A DNA stretch of 64,000 bases from Acholeplasma equifetale ATCC 29724 (GCF_000687735.1 NZ_JHXL01000001.1:1-64000), one strand, 5' to 3'; positions 1-8,863 are shown, counted from the stretch's first letter. Numbers and translations: made by a program. Notes: a model not told the origin generated them from the sequence alone.

Positions 1-1
1 T

Positions 2-439
2 GCAAGAGACATTTTTAATAAATACACATTTGATGGCAAATATATCATCAATGGAACAAGACTTATCATATGCCAGAGTAATGCATCAACTGATGATTTA
101 AGAAAAGAATACCCTGATGCTGAAATCAATCCATTAGGAGATTGGACAGGTGGAACTGATGTTGACTCAGGTGCTACGAATAGAAAACTTGGCTCTGATA
201 TGGCTGATTCTGTTACTGGTGGTGGTCTTCATGGTAAAGACCTATCTAAAGCAGATGTTAGTTTAAACATCTATTGTTTCTTAAAAGCACAAGAGACTGG
301 AGTGCCTATTGAACTTTGCTGTGCAATTGGTGATGAAATCATCGATGGTAGACCATATGCTGAGATAGTTGAGATTGCTCGTGAGTATATTAATGATCTA
401 GGTGGTTTTGAGAAATTTGCAGAATGGGGATTGGTATAA
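2..439 (+). CDS. metK: S-adenosylmethionine synthetase, phage-encoded (C-terminal part)
   Basis: The frame is open from the window edge, so the N-terminal part is missing. About 145 residues are visible. They carry the segment GGTDVDSGATNRKLGSD followed by GGGLHGKDLSKADVS, which corresponds to the nucleotide- and phosphate-binding stretch of MetK (family form GGPxxDxGLTGRK ... HGGGAFSGKDxxKVDRS). The enzyme makes SAM from ATP and methionine. The stop is directly followed by the start of the ParB-like/methyltransferase gene, so the two are translationally coupled, and the inference is that this copy feeds SAM to the phage methylase. The residues after the GKD motif are shortened relative to cellular MetK. 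An internal ATG at 200 is not the true start. Family call is firm; activity cannot be judged without the N-terminus. Confidence 0.85.
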   Translation, partial: ARDIFNKYTFDGKYIINGTRLIICQSNASTDDLRKEYPDAEINPLGDWTGGTDVDSGATNRKLGSDMADSVTGGGLHGKDLSKADVSLNIYCFLKAQETGVPIELCCAIGDEIIDGRPYAEIVEIAREYINDLGGFEKFAEWGLV

Positions 440-1714
440 ATGGCAAAGACTTCTGTTAAAGAATTCAAACTTGTCGATGTTGATTTACTAGTTCCTTATG
501 CAAATAATGCTAGAACTCACTCTAAAGAACAAATTAAGAAACTGCAATCATCTCTTAGAGAGTTTGGCTTTATTAACCCTTTAATCATCGATAGACAATA
601 CAATCTATTAGCAGGACATGGAAGACTTGAAGCTGCAAAAGCTGAAGGTTATAGAGAGGTTCCATGTGTATTTGTTGAAGATTTATCTGATGCTCAAAAG
701 AAAGCATACATTCTAGCTGATAACAGAATGGCTCTTGATGCTGGTTGGGATGAAGAACTATTAGCAGTAGAACTTGAAGGATTATCTGATTTAGGCTTTG
801 ATTTATCTCTTACTGGTTTTGATGAAAAGGAACTATCTAACCTATTCAAAAGCGATGAAGCAGAGATAGAAGATGACGATTACGATTTAACGGAAGCTTT
901 AGAAAAAGCAGCATTTGTCGAATATGGTGATCGTTGGATTGTTGGACGCCATGTTTTAGTTTGCGGTGATGCTACTAATCCAGATGATGTCAACAAACTC
1001 ATGGATGGTAAAAGAGCAAACTTGCTTCTGACCGACCCGCCCTACGGTGTTTCATTCACTAGTTCCAGTGGACTTAAAATTAAAAATGATTCACTAAAGA
1101 ATGAAGAGTTTTATCAGTTCCTACTTAAAGCATTTAAAAACATGGTTGATCATTGCGAACCAGGTGCATCAGCTTATTGTTTCCATGCTGATACTGAAGG
1201 TTTGAATTTTAGATCAGCATTTCATGATGCAGGGTTACATTTGGCTGGATGTTGCATTTGGGTAAAAGATTCACTCGTTTTAGGAAGATCTGATTATCAG
1301 TGGCAGCATGAACCAGTGCTTTATGGATTCTTAAAGAATGGGAAACATAGCTGGTATTCAGATAGAAAGCAAACAACTATCTGGAACTTTAAAAAACCAA
1401 AGAGAAATGAAAATCATCCAACAAGTAAGCCACTAGATTTATTATCATATCCTTTAAAAAATAGTTCACAAGAAAATGCAGTTGTACTTGATACATTTGG
1501 TGGTTCTGGTTCGACATTAATGGCTTGTGAACTTACGAATCGTATCTGTTACACAATGGAAATTGATGAGAAATATGCATCCGTAATCCTAAGAAGATAC
1601 GTAGAGAACACAGGTGATGTAGACAATGTTTATTGCATTAGAAATGGTGTAAAAGTTTCTTATTTGGATGTAGTCAGAAAAGTCGAAATAAATAGCACAA
1701 ATGACTTGCTATAA
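440..1714 (+). CDS. ParB-like N-terminal domain fused to DNA adenine methyltransferase
   Basis: 424 residues. The first ~120 form a ParB/Spo0J-type N-terminal domain (VPYANNARTHSKEQI, NPLIIDRQYNLLAGHGRLEAA, ILADNRMALDAGWD). The C-terminal half is a DNA methyltransferase of the adenine/N4-cytosine class: motif IV DPPYGV near residue 200, the late NHPTSKPLDLL motif, and motif I VVLDTFGGSGSTLMACE near residue 355, so the order is IV before I (beta class). This fusion is common in Firmicutes prophages just upstream of the terminase region, where it probably protects phage DNA from restriction. It abuts metK with no gap. Its 3' end (coding NDLL) runs into the first copy of the 39-bp element at 1700-1738. 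Confidence 0.92.
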   Translation: MAKTSVKEFKLVDVDLLVPYANNARTHSKEQIKKLQSSLREFGFINPLIIDRQYNLLAGHGRLEAAKAEGYREVPCVFVEDLSDAQKKAYILADNRMALDAGWDEELLAVELEGLSDLGFDLSLTGFDEKELSNLFKSDEAEIEDDDYDLTEALEKAAFVEYGDRWIVGRHVLVCGDATNPDDVNKLMDGKRANLLLTDPPYGVSFTSSSGLKIKNDSLKNEEFYQFLLKAFKNMVDHCEPGASAYCFHADTEGLNFRSAFHDAGLHLAGCCIWVKDSLVLGRSDYQWQHEPVLYGFLKNGKHSWYSDRKQTTIWNFKKPKRNENHPTSKPLDLLSYPLKNSSQENAVVLDTFGGSGSTLMACELTNRICYTMEIDEKYASVILRRYVENTGDVDNVYCIRNGVKVSYLDVVRKVEINSTNDLL

Positions 1715-1738
1715 TTGCCGTTTAGAGTGATATATATA
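1700..1738 (+). repeat. 39-bp prophage repeat, copy 1
   Basis: Begins AATGACTTG and ends TTTAGAGTGATATATATA. The same 39-bp arrangement recurs at 2245-2283 and 20122-20160. It overlaps the last codons of the methyltransferase gene and lies just ahead of the ribosome binding site of the next small gene. TTGNTA and AT-rich TATATA blocks suggest a promoter, but the spacing (about 19-20 bp) is longer than the sigma-A optimum. Confidence 0.75.
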
Positions 1739-1760
1739 GTACCTTAAAGGAGGTATAGAA

Positions 1761-1976
1761 ATGGCAGAAAAAACAGTAGATGAATTAAGAGTAGAACTTA
1801 AAGCAGTATGTGAAAAGTATGACACAAGATACTCTGGAATGGAGTATTTAGTTAACTACTACATCAACTCACTTAAGTGGACTGAAAAAGAAGCACTTGA
1901 GTATGCTTTGAGGTTATTTCACGATGGAACAATCTCTCAAATAAAGTTGATTGGCAAAAACGGAAAAGAACTCTAA
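1761..1976 (+). CDS. Small phage protein of unknown function
   Basis: 71 residues, acidic/basic mixed and predicted helical (MAEKTVDELRVELKAVCEKY ...), with no recognised motif. It has a strong AAAGGAGG ribosome binding site 8 bases before the ATG, sits right after repeat copy 1, and is followed 14 bases later by the DUF4314 gene, which has the same GGAGGTATAGAA leader. The shared leader and spacing make it a real expressed phage gene. No function can be assigned. Confidence 0.7.
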   Translation: MAEKTVDELRVELKAVCEKYDTRYSGMEYLVNYYINSLKWTEKEALEYALRLFHDGTISQIKLIGKNGKEL

Positions 1977-1990
1977 ATGGAGGTATAGAA

Positions 1991-2215
1991 ATGCTTGATA
2001 AAATTGTTGAAATGTTAAGGAAAGAATACCCTAAAGGAACAAGAATCGAACTCTTGAAAATGGATGACTTTCAAGCACCACCTGTTGGTTCAAAAGGAAC
2101 TGTAGTTGGAGTCGATGATATTGGATCTATTTTAGTTCATTGGGATAATGGGAGTTCCCTAAATATTGTGTATGGTGAAGACCTGTTTAAGGTCATAACT
2201 GAGCCAAAAAAGTAA
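1991..2215 (+). CDS. DUF4314 family protein
   Basis: 74 residues. The pattern PKGTRIELLKMDDFQAPPVG, then GSKGTVVGVDDIGSILVHWD and NGSSLNIVYGEDLFKV matches DUF4314, a small beta-rich family found in Firmicutes prophages and conjugative elements, often beside ParB-like and methylase genes. Its role is unknown. The ribosome binding site is GGAGGTATAGAAATG, identical to that of the preceding gene, so the two look like a duplicated expression unit. Followed by about 110 bases containing the second 39-bp repeat. Confidence 0.85.
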   Translation: MLDKIVEMLRKEYPKGTRIELLKMDDFQAPPVGSKGTVVGVDDIGSILVHWDNGSSLNIVYGEDLFKVITEPKK

Positions 2216-2244
2216 TATCAAAAATAGTTAAAAAACACTTCTCA

Positions 2245-2283
2245 AATGACTTGATATTAATTGCCTTTAGAGTGATATATATA
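2245..2283 (+). repeat. 39-bp prophage repeat, copy 2
   Basis: AATGACTTGATATTAATTGC followed by the conserved TTTAGAGTGATATATATA block. Intergenic here, 44 bases upstream of the amidoligase start, which makes a promoter role plausible. Confidence 0.75.
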
Positions 2284-2326
2284 CACGACAAAAGGAAATA
2301 TACATACCATTTGAGGAGGATTAAAC

Positions 2327-3304
2327 ATGAAAGAAAAAGTTCAAAACTTAATCAACAAGATGAAAGAGCAAACCATCGGAGTTGAAATTGAAATGAATAA
2401 CATTACAAGAAAGAAGGCAGCTGAATTATTAGCCGCATTCTTTGGAACAAGAGCATGGAACGCTGCAGGCGAATACGGGTATTCAACATGGGCTTGCAAA
2501 GACACAAACGGTAGAATTTGGAAGTTTCAAAAGGATGTAAGCATTGCAGGACCAGACGATGAAAAATGCGAAATGGTAACACCAATACTAAAATATGAAG
2601 ATATCGATGCATTACAAGAGATAATCAGAATTTTAAGAAAGGCTGGAGCGAAAAGTGATGCAACAAGAATGTGTGGAGTCCACATTCACATTGGAGCTAA
2701 TGGTCACACACCAAAGACTATGAGAAACCTAACAAACATCATGGCAAGTCATGAAAGATTGCTGGTTGAAGCATTAGACCTTGATAGAAACAGAATCGGA
2801 AGATACTGCAAGATGGTTGATCCAAGATTTCTAGCAGCATTAAACAAAAAGAAACCATCAACAATGAGTGGTTTTGCAGATGTTTGGTACAAAAGCCAAA
2901 ATGAAGATTATCAAAGAAGCAACCATTACAATGGCTCAAGATACCGTATGTTAAATTTCCATGCAACCTTCACAAAGGGAACAATTGAATTTAGATTATT
3001 CCAATTCGATGCACCACAAGATCGCAAAAAAAATGGGCTTCACGCAGGTCAATTAAAGAGTTACATTCAATTATGCCTAGCACTAAGTCAAATGGCTAAG
3101 GAAGCCAAAGGAGCCTCACCAAAGCCACAACAAAACGAGAATCCAAAGTACGCAATGAGAACTTGGTTACTAAGACTTGGATTCATCGGTGAAGAATTCG
3201 CAACAGCGAGGGAATTCTTAACAAAGAGATTATCAGGTGATGCAAGTTTCAGAAGTGGGATAAGACCTACTTCTGAAGCAACATCAATTGGAGGTGCTGT
3301 ATGA
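2327..3304 (+). CDS. Amidoligase family enzyme (COOH-NH2 ligase, glutamine-synthetase fold)
   Basis: 325 residues. The start IGVEIEMNNITRKKAAELLA, then WKFQKDVSI, CEMVTPILKYEDIDAL, CGVHIHIGANGHTPKTMRNL and FRLFQFDA are the hallmarks of the amidoligase_2 family: glutamate residues in the first strand, HIHI metal/ATP-binding histidines, and a late E-x-R-x-F strand (IEFRLFQF). Such enzymes form amide bonds between carboxyl and amine groups of peptides or small molecules. It overlaps the next gene, a gamma-glutamylcyclotransferase, by 4 bases (ATGA), a pairing described for this family. The strong GGAGG site is 8 bases upstream. The substrate is unknown; peptide tagging or cell-surface modification by the phage are possibilities only. 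Confidence 0.85.
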   Translation: MKEKVQNLINKMKEQTIGVEIEMNNITRKKAAELLAAFFGTRAWNAAGEYGYSTWACKDTNGRIWKFQKDVSIAGPDDEKCEMVTPILKYEDIDALQEIIRILRKAGAKSDATRMCGVHIHIGANGHTPKTMRNLTNIMASHERLLVEALDLDRNRIGRYCKMVDPRFLAALNKKKPSTMSGFADVWYKSQNEDYQRSNHYNGSRYRMLNFHATFTKGTIEFRLFQFDAPQDRKKNGLHAGQLKSYIQLCLALSQMAKEAKGASPKPQQNENPKYAMRTWLLRLGFIGEEFATAREFLTKRLSGDASFRSGIRPTSEATSIGGAV

Positions 3305-3774
3305 GTAAATATTATATTGCTTACGGAAGCAACCTCAATGTTAACCAGATGAAAAGAAGATGTCCAACTGCTAAGGTCGTTGGAACTGGGTTTATTGAAG
3401 ATTATGAATTACTTTTCAAAGGTAGCAAAACTGGTGGTTACCTGACAATTGAAAAAGCAGAAGGAAAATCACTACCAGTTGCAATTTGGAAAGTAACTGA
3501 ACTCGATGAACAAGCACTTGACAGATACGAAGGTTATCCAACCTTTTATTATAAGACCGATGTTGAGATTAATATCAAAGGCATCAAAACAGGATCTGAG
3601 TATAGAAAGAAAGCATTCGTTTATATCATGCACGAAGATCGAGATGTAGGGATGCCTTCAAAGTCCTATGTGATGACATGCCTTGAAGGTTACAAGACAT
3701 TTGGATTTAGTCCTAAGTATCTAGAAGATGCATTAAAAAGAACTATGGAGGTTACCAATGAAAACAACAACTGA
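3301..3774 (+). CDS. Gamma-glutamylcyclotransferase (AIG2-like) family protein
   Basis: 157 residues. It opens with YYIAYGSNLN, the substrate-binding loop of the GGCT fold, and has ALDRYEGYPTFY, which carries the catalytic glutamate position, and later KAFVYIMHED. Members cleave gamma-glutamyl-amine bonds with cyclisation to 5-oxoproline. It overlaps the upstream amidoligase by 4 bases, so both are made from one message: one enzyme can form and the other remove a gamma-glutamyl or similar amide. The last 17 bases overlap the next small gene. Assignment to fold is firm, substrate unknown. Confidence 0.88.
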   Translation: MSKYYIAYGSNLNVNQMKRRCPTAKVVGTGFIEDYELLFKGSKTGGYLTIEKAEGKSLPVAIWKVTELDEQALDRYEGYPTFYYKTDVEINIKGIKTGSEYRKKAFVYIMHEDRDVGMPSKSYVMTCLEGYKTFGFSPKYLEDALKRTMEVTNENNN

Positions 3775-3958
3775 TTTTTTAAAGACTTGTCCTTTGTGTG
3801 GTAAGGAATACAAAGGTCATCCTGCAATTTCAAGAGTTGATAATCAAACACCAATTTGCCCTACTTGTGGGACAAGACAAGCGTTAGAAGGACTTGGACT
3901 AAAACCTGATGAAATTGATAAGATTATACAATCCATTCTAAAGAGTAATGAACTTTAA
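3758..3958 (+). CDS. Small zinc-ribbon phage protein
   Basis: 66 residues. Two cysteine pairs, CPLCGKEYKG and CPTCGTRQAL, about 22 residues apart form a zinc ribbon, followed by an amphipathic helix GLKPDEIDKIIQSIL. Overlaps the upstream gene by 17 bases and has its own site (ATGGAGGTTACC). Proteins of this type lie between the accessory genes and the terminase of related prophages; the role is not known. No small terminase subunit or HNH nuclease is recognisable between here and the large terminase, so they would have to lie upstream of the window. Confidence 0.75.
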   Translation: MKTTTDFLKTCPLCGKEYKGHPAISRVDNQTPICPTCGTRQALEGLGLKPDEIDKIIQSILKSNEL

Positions 3959-4026
3959 AATCTAATATCAAAATGAATGAGTCGATAATAGTCGGCTTTT
4001 TCTTTACGCAAATGGAGGTTGAGGTT

Positions 4027-5622
4027 TTGGGTAAACTAAAAAAATATGTTCCTACCAAGTTCAAAGCCAAAGACTCCTACTATAGCAAAGAAGCAGCTGA
4101 TAGAGCTGTATGCTTTATTGAATCATTAAAACACACAGATGGAGTTTGGTACAATAAACCATTTGAGCTTTTAGATTGGCAGGAACAAATAATAAGAGAT
4201 GTTTTCGGTATTTTAAAACCGAATGGGTATAGGCAGTTTAATACAGCTTATATTGAAATTCCAAAGAAACAAGGAAAGAGTGAACTTGCAGCAGCAGTCG
4301 CTCTTTTACTTACTTGTGCAGACTTTGAGGAAGGTGCTCAAGTGTATGGTTGTGCTGCTGATAGAAACCAAGCGAAGATTGTTTTCAATGTGGCAAAAAA
4401 GATGGTTGAACTTAATAAGTATCTAAAGCGAACTGTTAAGATTTCTGAATCTAAAAACAGAATCGAATATAAAAATAGTTTTTATCAGGTTCTTTCAGCT
4501 GAGGCATACTCGAAACATGGATTTAATGTTCATGGCGTAGTTTTTGATGAACTGCATGCACAACCAAATAGAAAACTATATGATGTTATGACGAAGGGTT
4601 CTGGTGATGCTAGAAAACAACCTCTATTCTTTTTGATTACTACAGCTGGTGATGATACAAACTCTATATGTTATGAAGTACATCAAAAGGCAAAGGATAT
4701 TCTTGAAGGAAGAAAGATAGATCCAACTTTCTACCCTGTTATTTATGGTACAGATCCGGATGAAGATTGGACTGATCCTGAAGTGTGGAAAAAGGCAAAT
4801 CCTAGTCTTGGAATAACCGTAGATATAGAAAAAGTAAGAGCAGCATGTGAATCAGCAAAACAAATGCCAAGTGAAGAAAATACATTTAGGCAACTCAGAC
4901 TTAATCAGTGGGTTAAACAAGAAAAGAGATGGATGCCCATGCGTAAGTTTGATGACTGCTATGTTAATTTCAAACCTGAAGACTTGGAAGGTCGTGTATG
5001 TTATGGTGGATTAGACTTGTCATCTACTATGGATATTACCGCCTTTGTACTAGTGTTTCCGCCTAATGAAAACGAAGATAAATACCATATCCTACCTTAT
5101 TTTTGGATACCGGAAGAGAATATGAAACAAAGAGTAATCAGAGATCATGTTCCTTATGACTTATGGACACAACAAGGCTATTTAGAGACAACCGAAGGAA
5201 ATGTCATTCACTATGGTTATATAGAACACTTTATCGAAGAACTTGGAAAGAAATACAACATTAAAGAGATTGCTTTTGACCGATGGGGAGCTGTTCAGAT
5301 GACACAAAATTTAGAATATATGGGTTTTACAGTTGTTCCCTTTGGACAGGGTTTTAAAGATATGAGTCCTCCTACTAAAGAACTTATGAATTTAGTTGTT
5401 GGCAAACGAATCGCACATAATGGAAATCCAGTCCTTCATTGGATGATGGATAATATTTCAATCAGAGAAGATCCAGCTGGAAACATTAAGATGGATAAAT
5501 CAAAATCAGTAGAAAAAATTGATGGTGCTGTGGCAACTGTTATGGCACTGGATAGGGCATTAAGAAATCAAGGTATTACAAATGAATCAGTCTATGATTC
5601 AAGAGGTATTCTATTTATCTAA
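4027..5622 (+). CDS. terL: Phage terminase large subunit
   Basis: About 531 residues. ATPase domain: IEIPKKQGKSELAAAVALL is the Walker A region and GVVFDELHAQ is Walker B with the catalytic glutamate. Nuclease domain: GGLDLSSTMDITAFVLV, later AFDRWGAVQM, and KIDGAVATVMALDRAL supply the acidic metal-binding residues. It packages DNA into proheads. The frame is open from an ATG at 3973, but GGAGG at 4014-4018 sits 8 bases before a TTG at 4027, and the family usually starts right before KKYVPTKFKAKDSYY, so TTG 4027 is preferred. Followed 13 bases later by the portal gene. Confidence 0.95.
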   Translation: MGKLKKYVPTKFKAKDSYYSKEAADRAVCFIESLKHTDGVWYNKPFELLDWQEQIIRDVFGILKPNGYRQFNTAYIEIPKKQGKSELAAAVALLLTCADFEEGAQVYGCAADRNQAKIVFNVAKKMVELNKYLKRTVKISESKNRIEYKNSFYQVLSAEAYSKHGFNVHGVVFDELHAQPNRKLYDVMTKGSGDARKQPLFFLITTAGDDTNSICYEVHQKAKDILEGRKIDPTFYPVIYGTDPDEDWTDPEVWKKANPSLGITVDIEKVRAACESAKQMPSEENTFRQLRLNQWVKQEKRWMPMRKFDDCYVNFKPEDLEGRVCYGGLDLSSTMDITAFVLVFPPNENEDKYHILPYFWIPEENMKQRVIRDHVPYDLWTQQGYLETTEGNVIHYGYIEHFIEELGKKYNIKEIAFDRWGAVQMTQNLEYMGFTVVPFGQGFKDMSPPTKELMNLVVGKRIAHNGNPVLHWMMDNISIREDPAGNIKMDKSKSVEKIDGAVATVMALDRALRNQGITNESVYDSRGILFI

Positions 5623-5635
5623 GGAGGAAATACTT

Positions 5636-6988
5636 ATGGGAATGTTCAGTCATATTTTTAAACCACGAGATAAACCTAAAGACAAAGCATTGTCATCTCA
5701 ATATACTTTTTTGATGGGAAATAGTAGTGCTGGCAAAACTGTCAATGAAAGAACAGCTATGCAAATTACAGCTGTACATGCGTGTGTTAGGGTTATCTCA
5801 GAAACAATTGCATCTTTACCACTTCATCTTTATAGGTATGGTGAAAAAGGAAATAAGGAAAAAGCAACTGATCATCCACTTTATTTCCTCTTACACGATG
5901 AACCTAACCCAGAGATGACTAGTTTTGTTTTTAGAGAAACACTAATGACTCATCTGCTTTTGTGGGGAAATGCATACGCCCAAATTATTAGAAATGGAAA
6001 AGGTGAAGTTGTAGCCTTATATCCATTGATGCCTAATCGAATGAAAGTTGAAAGAGATGAGAATGGACAACTCTATTATGAATACTCTAAAACAGTCGAT
6101 GAACGTGGTAGCTCAAAAGAAATAACCTATGTCCTACTACCAAAGGATGTACTCCATATTCCAGGGTTAGGTTTTGATGGACTTGTAGGTTACTCTCCCA
6201 TTGCAATGGCAAAAAATGCGATAGGTTTAGCTTTAGCCACAGAAGAGTTCGGTAGTAAGTTTTTTGCAAATGGTGCAACACCGAGTGGTATTTTAGAACA
6301 TCCAGGAACTATTAAGGATCCACAAAAAGTGCGTGATGCATGGATGAGCCAATTTGGCGGATCTAAAAATTCAAATAAAGTAGCTGTTCTGGAAGAGGGA
6401 ATGAAATACACACAAATTTCTATTAACCCATCTGAAGCACAATTCCTTGAGACCAGAAAGTTCCAAATAGATGAAATTGCACGAATATTTAGAGTTCCAC
6501 CACATATGATTGGTGATTTGGATAAATCATCATTTTCTAACATAGAACAGCAATCATTAGAGTTTGTTATGTACACTCTTGATCCCTGGGTTATTCGATT
6601 TGAGTCTTCATTAGCGAAGGCTCTTTTTAATTTCAATGAAAAGCGAGAGTTATTCTTCAAATTCAATGTGGATGGATTACTTCGTGGTGACTACTCAAGC
6701 CGTATGAGTGGATATGCAACAGGAATACAAAATGGATTCATGTCACCAAATGATGTTAGAAGACTTGAAAATATGGATTTAATTCCAACCGAACTTGGTG
6801 GAGATGATTACTACTGCAATGGTAATTTCTTACCATTACGCTTAGCTGGTGCATATGCACAAGCGAAATTAAATGATTCAAGTAATGATCTTGATTCAGA
6901 TAAAGAAATTGAAAAGAAGGAGGAAACACAAAGTGAAAACAAAGAAGTTCTGGAAGTGGACAAACGAATCACTAAACGAACCAAATGA
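5636..6988 (+). CDS. Phage portal protein, HK97 family
   Basis: 450 residues from the ATG at 5636, which has AAGGAGG 8 bases upstream; a longer reading from 5582 has no site and overlaps terL. Typical segments are VISETIASLPLHLYRYGEKG, EPNPEMTSFVFRETLMTHLL, DLDKSSFSNIEQQSLEFVMY and LFFKFNVDGLLRGDYSSRM. The protein forms the dodecameric channel at the capsid vertex for DNA passage and docking of the terminase. The C-terminal tail is acidic and lysine-rich. Its end overlaps the start of the protease gene by 56 bases, so the two are translationally coupled. Confidence 0.95.
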   Translation: MGMFSHIFKPRDKPKDKALSSQYTFLMGNSSAGKTVNERTAMQITAVHACVRVISETIASLPLHLYRYGEKGNKEKATDHPLYFLLHDEPNPEMTSFVFRETLMTHLLLWGNAYAQIIRNGKGEVVALYPLMPNRMKVERDENGQLYYEYSKTVDERGSSKEITYVLLPKDVLHIPGLGFDGLVGYSPIAMAKNAIGLALATEEFGSKFFANGATPSGILEHPGTIKDPQKVRDAWMSQFGGSKNSNKVAVLEEGMKYTQISINPSEAQFLETRKFQIDEIARIFRVPPHMIGDLDKSSFSNIEQQSLEFVMYTLDPWVIRFESSLAKALFNFNEKRELFFKFNVDGLLRGDYSSRMSGYATGIQNGFMSPNDVRRLENMDLIPTELGGDDYYCNGNFLPLRLAGAYAQAKLNDSSNDLDSDKEIEKKEETQSENKEVLEVDKRITKRTK

Positions 6989-7670
6989 AATTCGTAACCT
7001 TGAACTTTATGGAACAATCGCTGAAACTAGCTGGTTTGATGACGAAATCACACCACAAATGTTCAAAGATGAGTTGTTTCAGGGCAAAGGTCCTGTCACT
7101 ATTTGGATTAACTCACCTGGTGGAGATTGTATTGCAGCTAGTCAAATATACACCATGTTGATGGAATATCCTGGTGAAGTCACAGTAAAGATTGATGGGT
7201 TGGCTGCTAGTGCTGCATCAGTAATTGCGATGGCTGGTTCAAAAGTTTTAATGGCACCAACAGCAATGATGATGATTCACAATCCTATGACAACTGCTTT
7301 TGGTGATCATGTTGAAATGCAAAAGACGATTGAAATGCTCGAAGAAGTAAAAGAGTCAATCATCAATGCCTATGAAATCAAAACAAGCTTATCAAGGGCA
7401 AAACTCTCTCGTCTAATGGATGAAGAGACATGGATGAATGCGTACAAAGCAATTGAACTTGGTTTTGCAGATGCTCTTTTAGAGGATAAGAAAACTGCAA
7501 ACATGAAGGATTCGTATGTATTCAGTCAAAGAAAAGTAGATGCTGCACTACTTAATAAAATGACAGCAAAGACAAAAGATAAAGCAAATCAATTCACTGG
7601 TAGAAATGTAGATGAATTAAAAAACCAATTAAAAGTCATGGAAAAATTATTCAATTTAGGAGGAAAGTAA
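6933..7670 (+). CDS. ClpP-like prohead protease
   Basis: 245 residues from a GTG at 6933 preceded by AAGGAGG at about 10 bases; this puts the start at MKTKKFWKW, typical of the family. The ClpP fold shows in ITPQMFKDEL, VTIWINSPGGDCIAASQIY, the nucleophile region GLAASAASVIAMAG (catalytic Ser) and MMMIHNP (catalytic His). It matures the capsid protein by removing the delta domain during HK97-type assembly. It overlaps the portal gene and is followed by a GGAGG site for the capsid gene. Confidence 0.93.
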   Translation: MKTKKFWKWTNESLNEPNEIRNLELYGTIAETSWFDDEITPQMFKDELFQGKGPVTIWINSPGGDCIAASQIYTMLMEYPGEVTVKIDGLAASAASVIAMAGSKVLMAPTAMMMIHNPMTTAFGDHVEMQKTIEMLEEVKESIINAYEIKTSLSRAKLSRLMDEETWMNAYKAIELGFADALLEDKKTANMKDSYVFSQRKVDAALLNKMTAKTKDKANQFTGRNVDELKNQLKVMEKLFNLGGK

Positions 7671-7672
7671 AA

Positions 7673-8863
7673 ATGACGATCAATGAATTATTGGAAAAGC
7701 GTAAAGCAAAATGGGAAGCAATGAATGCTTTCTTAAACACTCACAGAAATGAAAAAGGTGTACTTTCTGCTGAGGATGACAAGTTGTATTCTGCTATGGA
7801 AACAGAAATGGTAGAACTTACAAATGAAATTGAAAGAATGAACAGAGCAGCAGCTTTAGAAAAGATTATGAGCAAACCAGTATCTGAACCTATCACCTTA
7901 AAACCTATGTCATCAGATGATCATAAGGAAGATAAAACTGGTCGTAGTTCAAAAGCTTATAAAGATGCTTTAATGAAAGCTCTAAGAACAAACTTTAGAT
8001 CCATTAGTAATGTTTTACAAGAAAATGTGGACACTGATGGTGGTTATTTAGTTCCGGAAGAAATCGATGGTAGACTTATTGAAAAACTAGAAACTGAAAA
8101 CATCATCAGATTACTAGGTACTTCAATTGAGACATCTGGTGATCACAAGATTAATATTGCAGCATCTAAGCCAGCAGCAGCTTGGACAGATGAAGGAGAA
8201 ACAATCACATTTGATGATGCTAAGTTTTCTCAAATCTTACTTGATGCTCACAAATTATGTGTTGCAGTTAAAGTAACAGAAGAACTTTTATACGATTCAG
8301 CATTTGACCTTGAAAATTACCTAACATCTGCTTTTGCAAAAGCACTAGCAAATGCAGAAGAAAATGCATTCTTAAATGGTAATGGAATAGGTAAACCTCT
8401 AGGTATTTTTGCTAATACAGGTGGTGCAGAAATTGGTGTAACTACAAGCGGAAACACTCCAACATATGATGAAATTATTAATCTTGTTTACTCTCTAAAA
8501 CGTCCTTACAGAAAAAATGCTGCATTTATTATGAATGATTCAACTATTGCGGTTATTCGTAAGTTAAAAGACGGTAATGGTAGTTATATTTGGCAACCAT
8601 CAAGCGTAGCTGGTGAGCCTGATAAAATATTAGGTTATCCAGTTTATACATCTGCTTATGTACCTGAAATAGCTGCTGGTAATAAGGTTATCGCATTTGG
8701 TGATTTTTCTTACTATAACATTGGTGACAGAGGTACTCGTTCATTCAGTCAATTAAAAGAATTATTTGCTGGTAATGGATTAGTTGGTTTTGTTGCTAAA
8801 GAAAGAGTCGATGGCAAACTCGTACTTCCAGAAGCAGTCAAAGTTCTTAAGATTAAGGACTAA
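7673..8863 (+). CDS. Phage major capsid protein, HK97 family
   Basis: 396 residues. The N-terminal ~110 residues are a charged coiled-coil delta/scaffold domain (MTINELLEKRKAKWEAMNAF ... EIERMNRAA). The mature part starts around DTDGGYLVPEEIDGRLIEKL, with IRLLGTSIETSGDHKI, AKFSQILLDAHKLCVAVKVT, ALANAEENAFLNGNG and YRKNAAFIMNDSTIAVIRKL, all typical of HK97 fold capsid proteins. It follows the protease by 2 bases with GGAGGAAAG upstream, the standard order protease then capsid. Confidence 0.96.
   Translation: MTINELLEKRKAKWEAMNAFLNTHRNEKGVLSAEDDKLYSAMETEMVELTNEIERMNRAAALEKIMSKPVSEPITLKPMSSDDHKEDKTGRSSKAYKDALMKALRTNFRSISNVLQENVDTDGGYLVPEEIDGRLIEKLETENIIRLLGTSIETSGDHKINIAASKPAAAWTDEGETITFDDAKFSQILLDAHKLCVAVKVTEELLYDSAFDLENYLTSAFAKALANAEENAFLNGNGIGKPLGIFANTGGAEIGVTTSGNTPTYDEIINLVYSLKRPYRKNAAFIMNDSTIAVIRKLKDGNGSYIWQPSSVAGEPDKILGYPVYTSAYVPEIAAGNKVIAFGDFSYYNIGDRGTRSFSQLKELFAGNGLVGFVAKERVDGKLVLPEAVKVLKIKD

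Noticed and set aside
3961-4005. Terminator ahead of terL (GTCGATAATAGTCGGCTTTTT)
   Set aside because: The two GTCG blocks are direct, not inverted, so no stable stem forms despite the T run.
6190-6666. 158-codon minus-strand open frame opposite the portal gene
   Set aside because: It is antisense to a conserved portal protein, has no Shine-Dalgarno sequence and no recognisable family.
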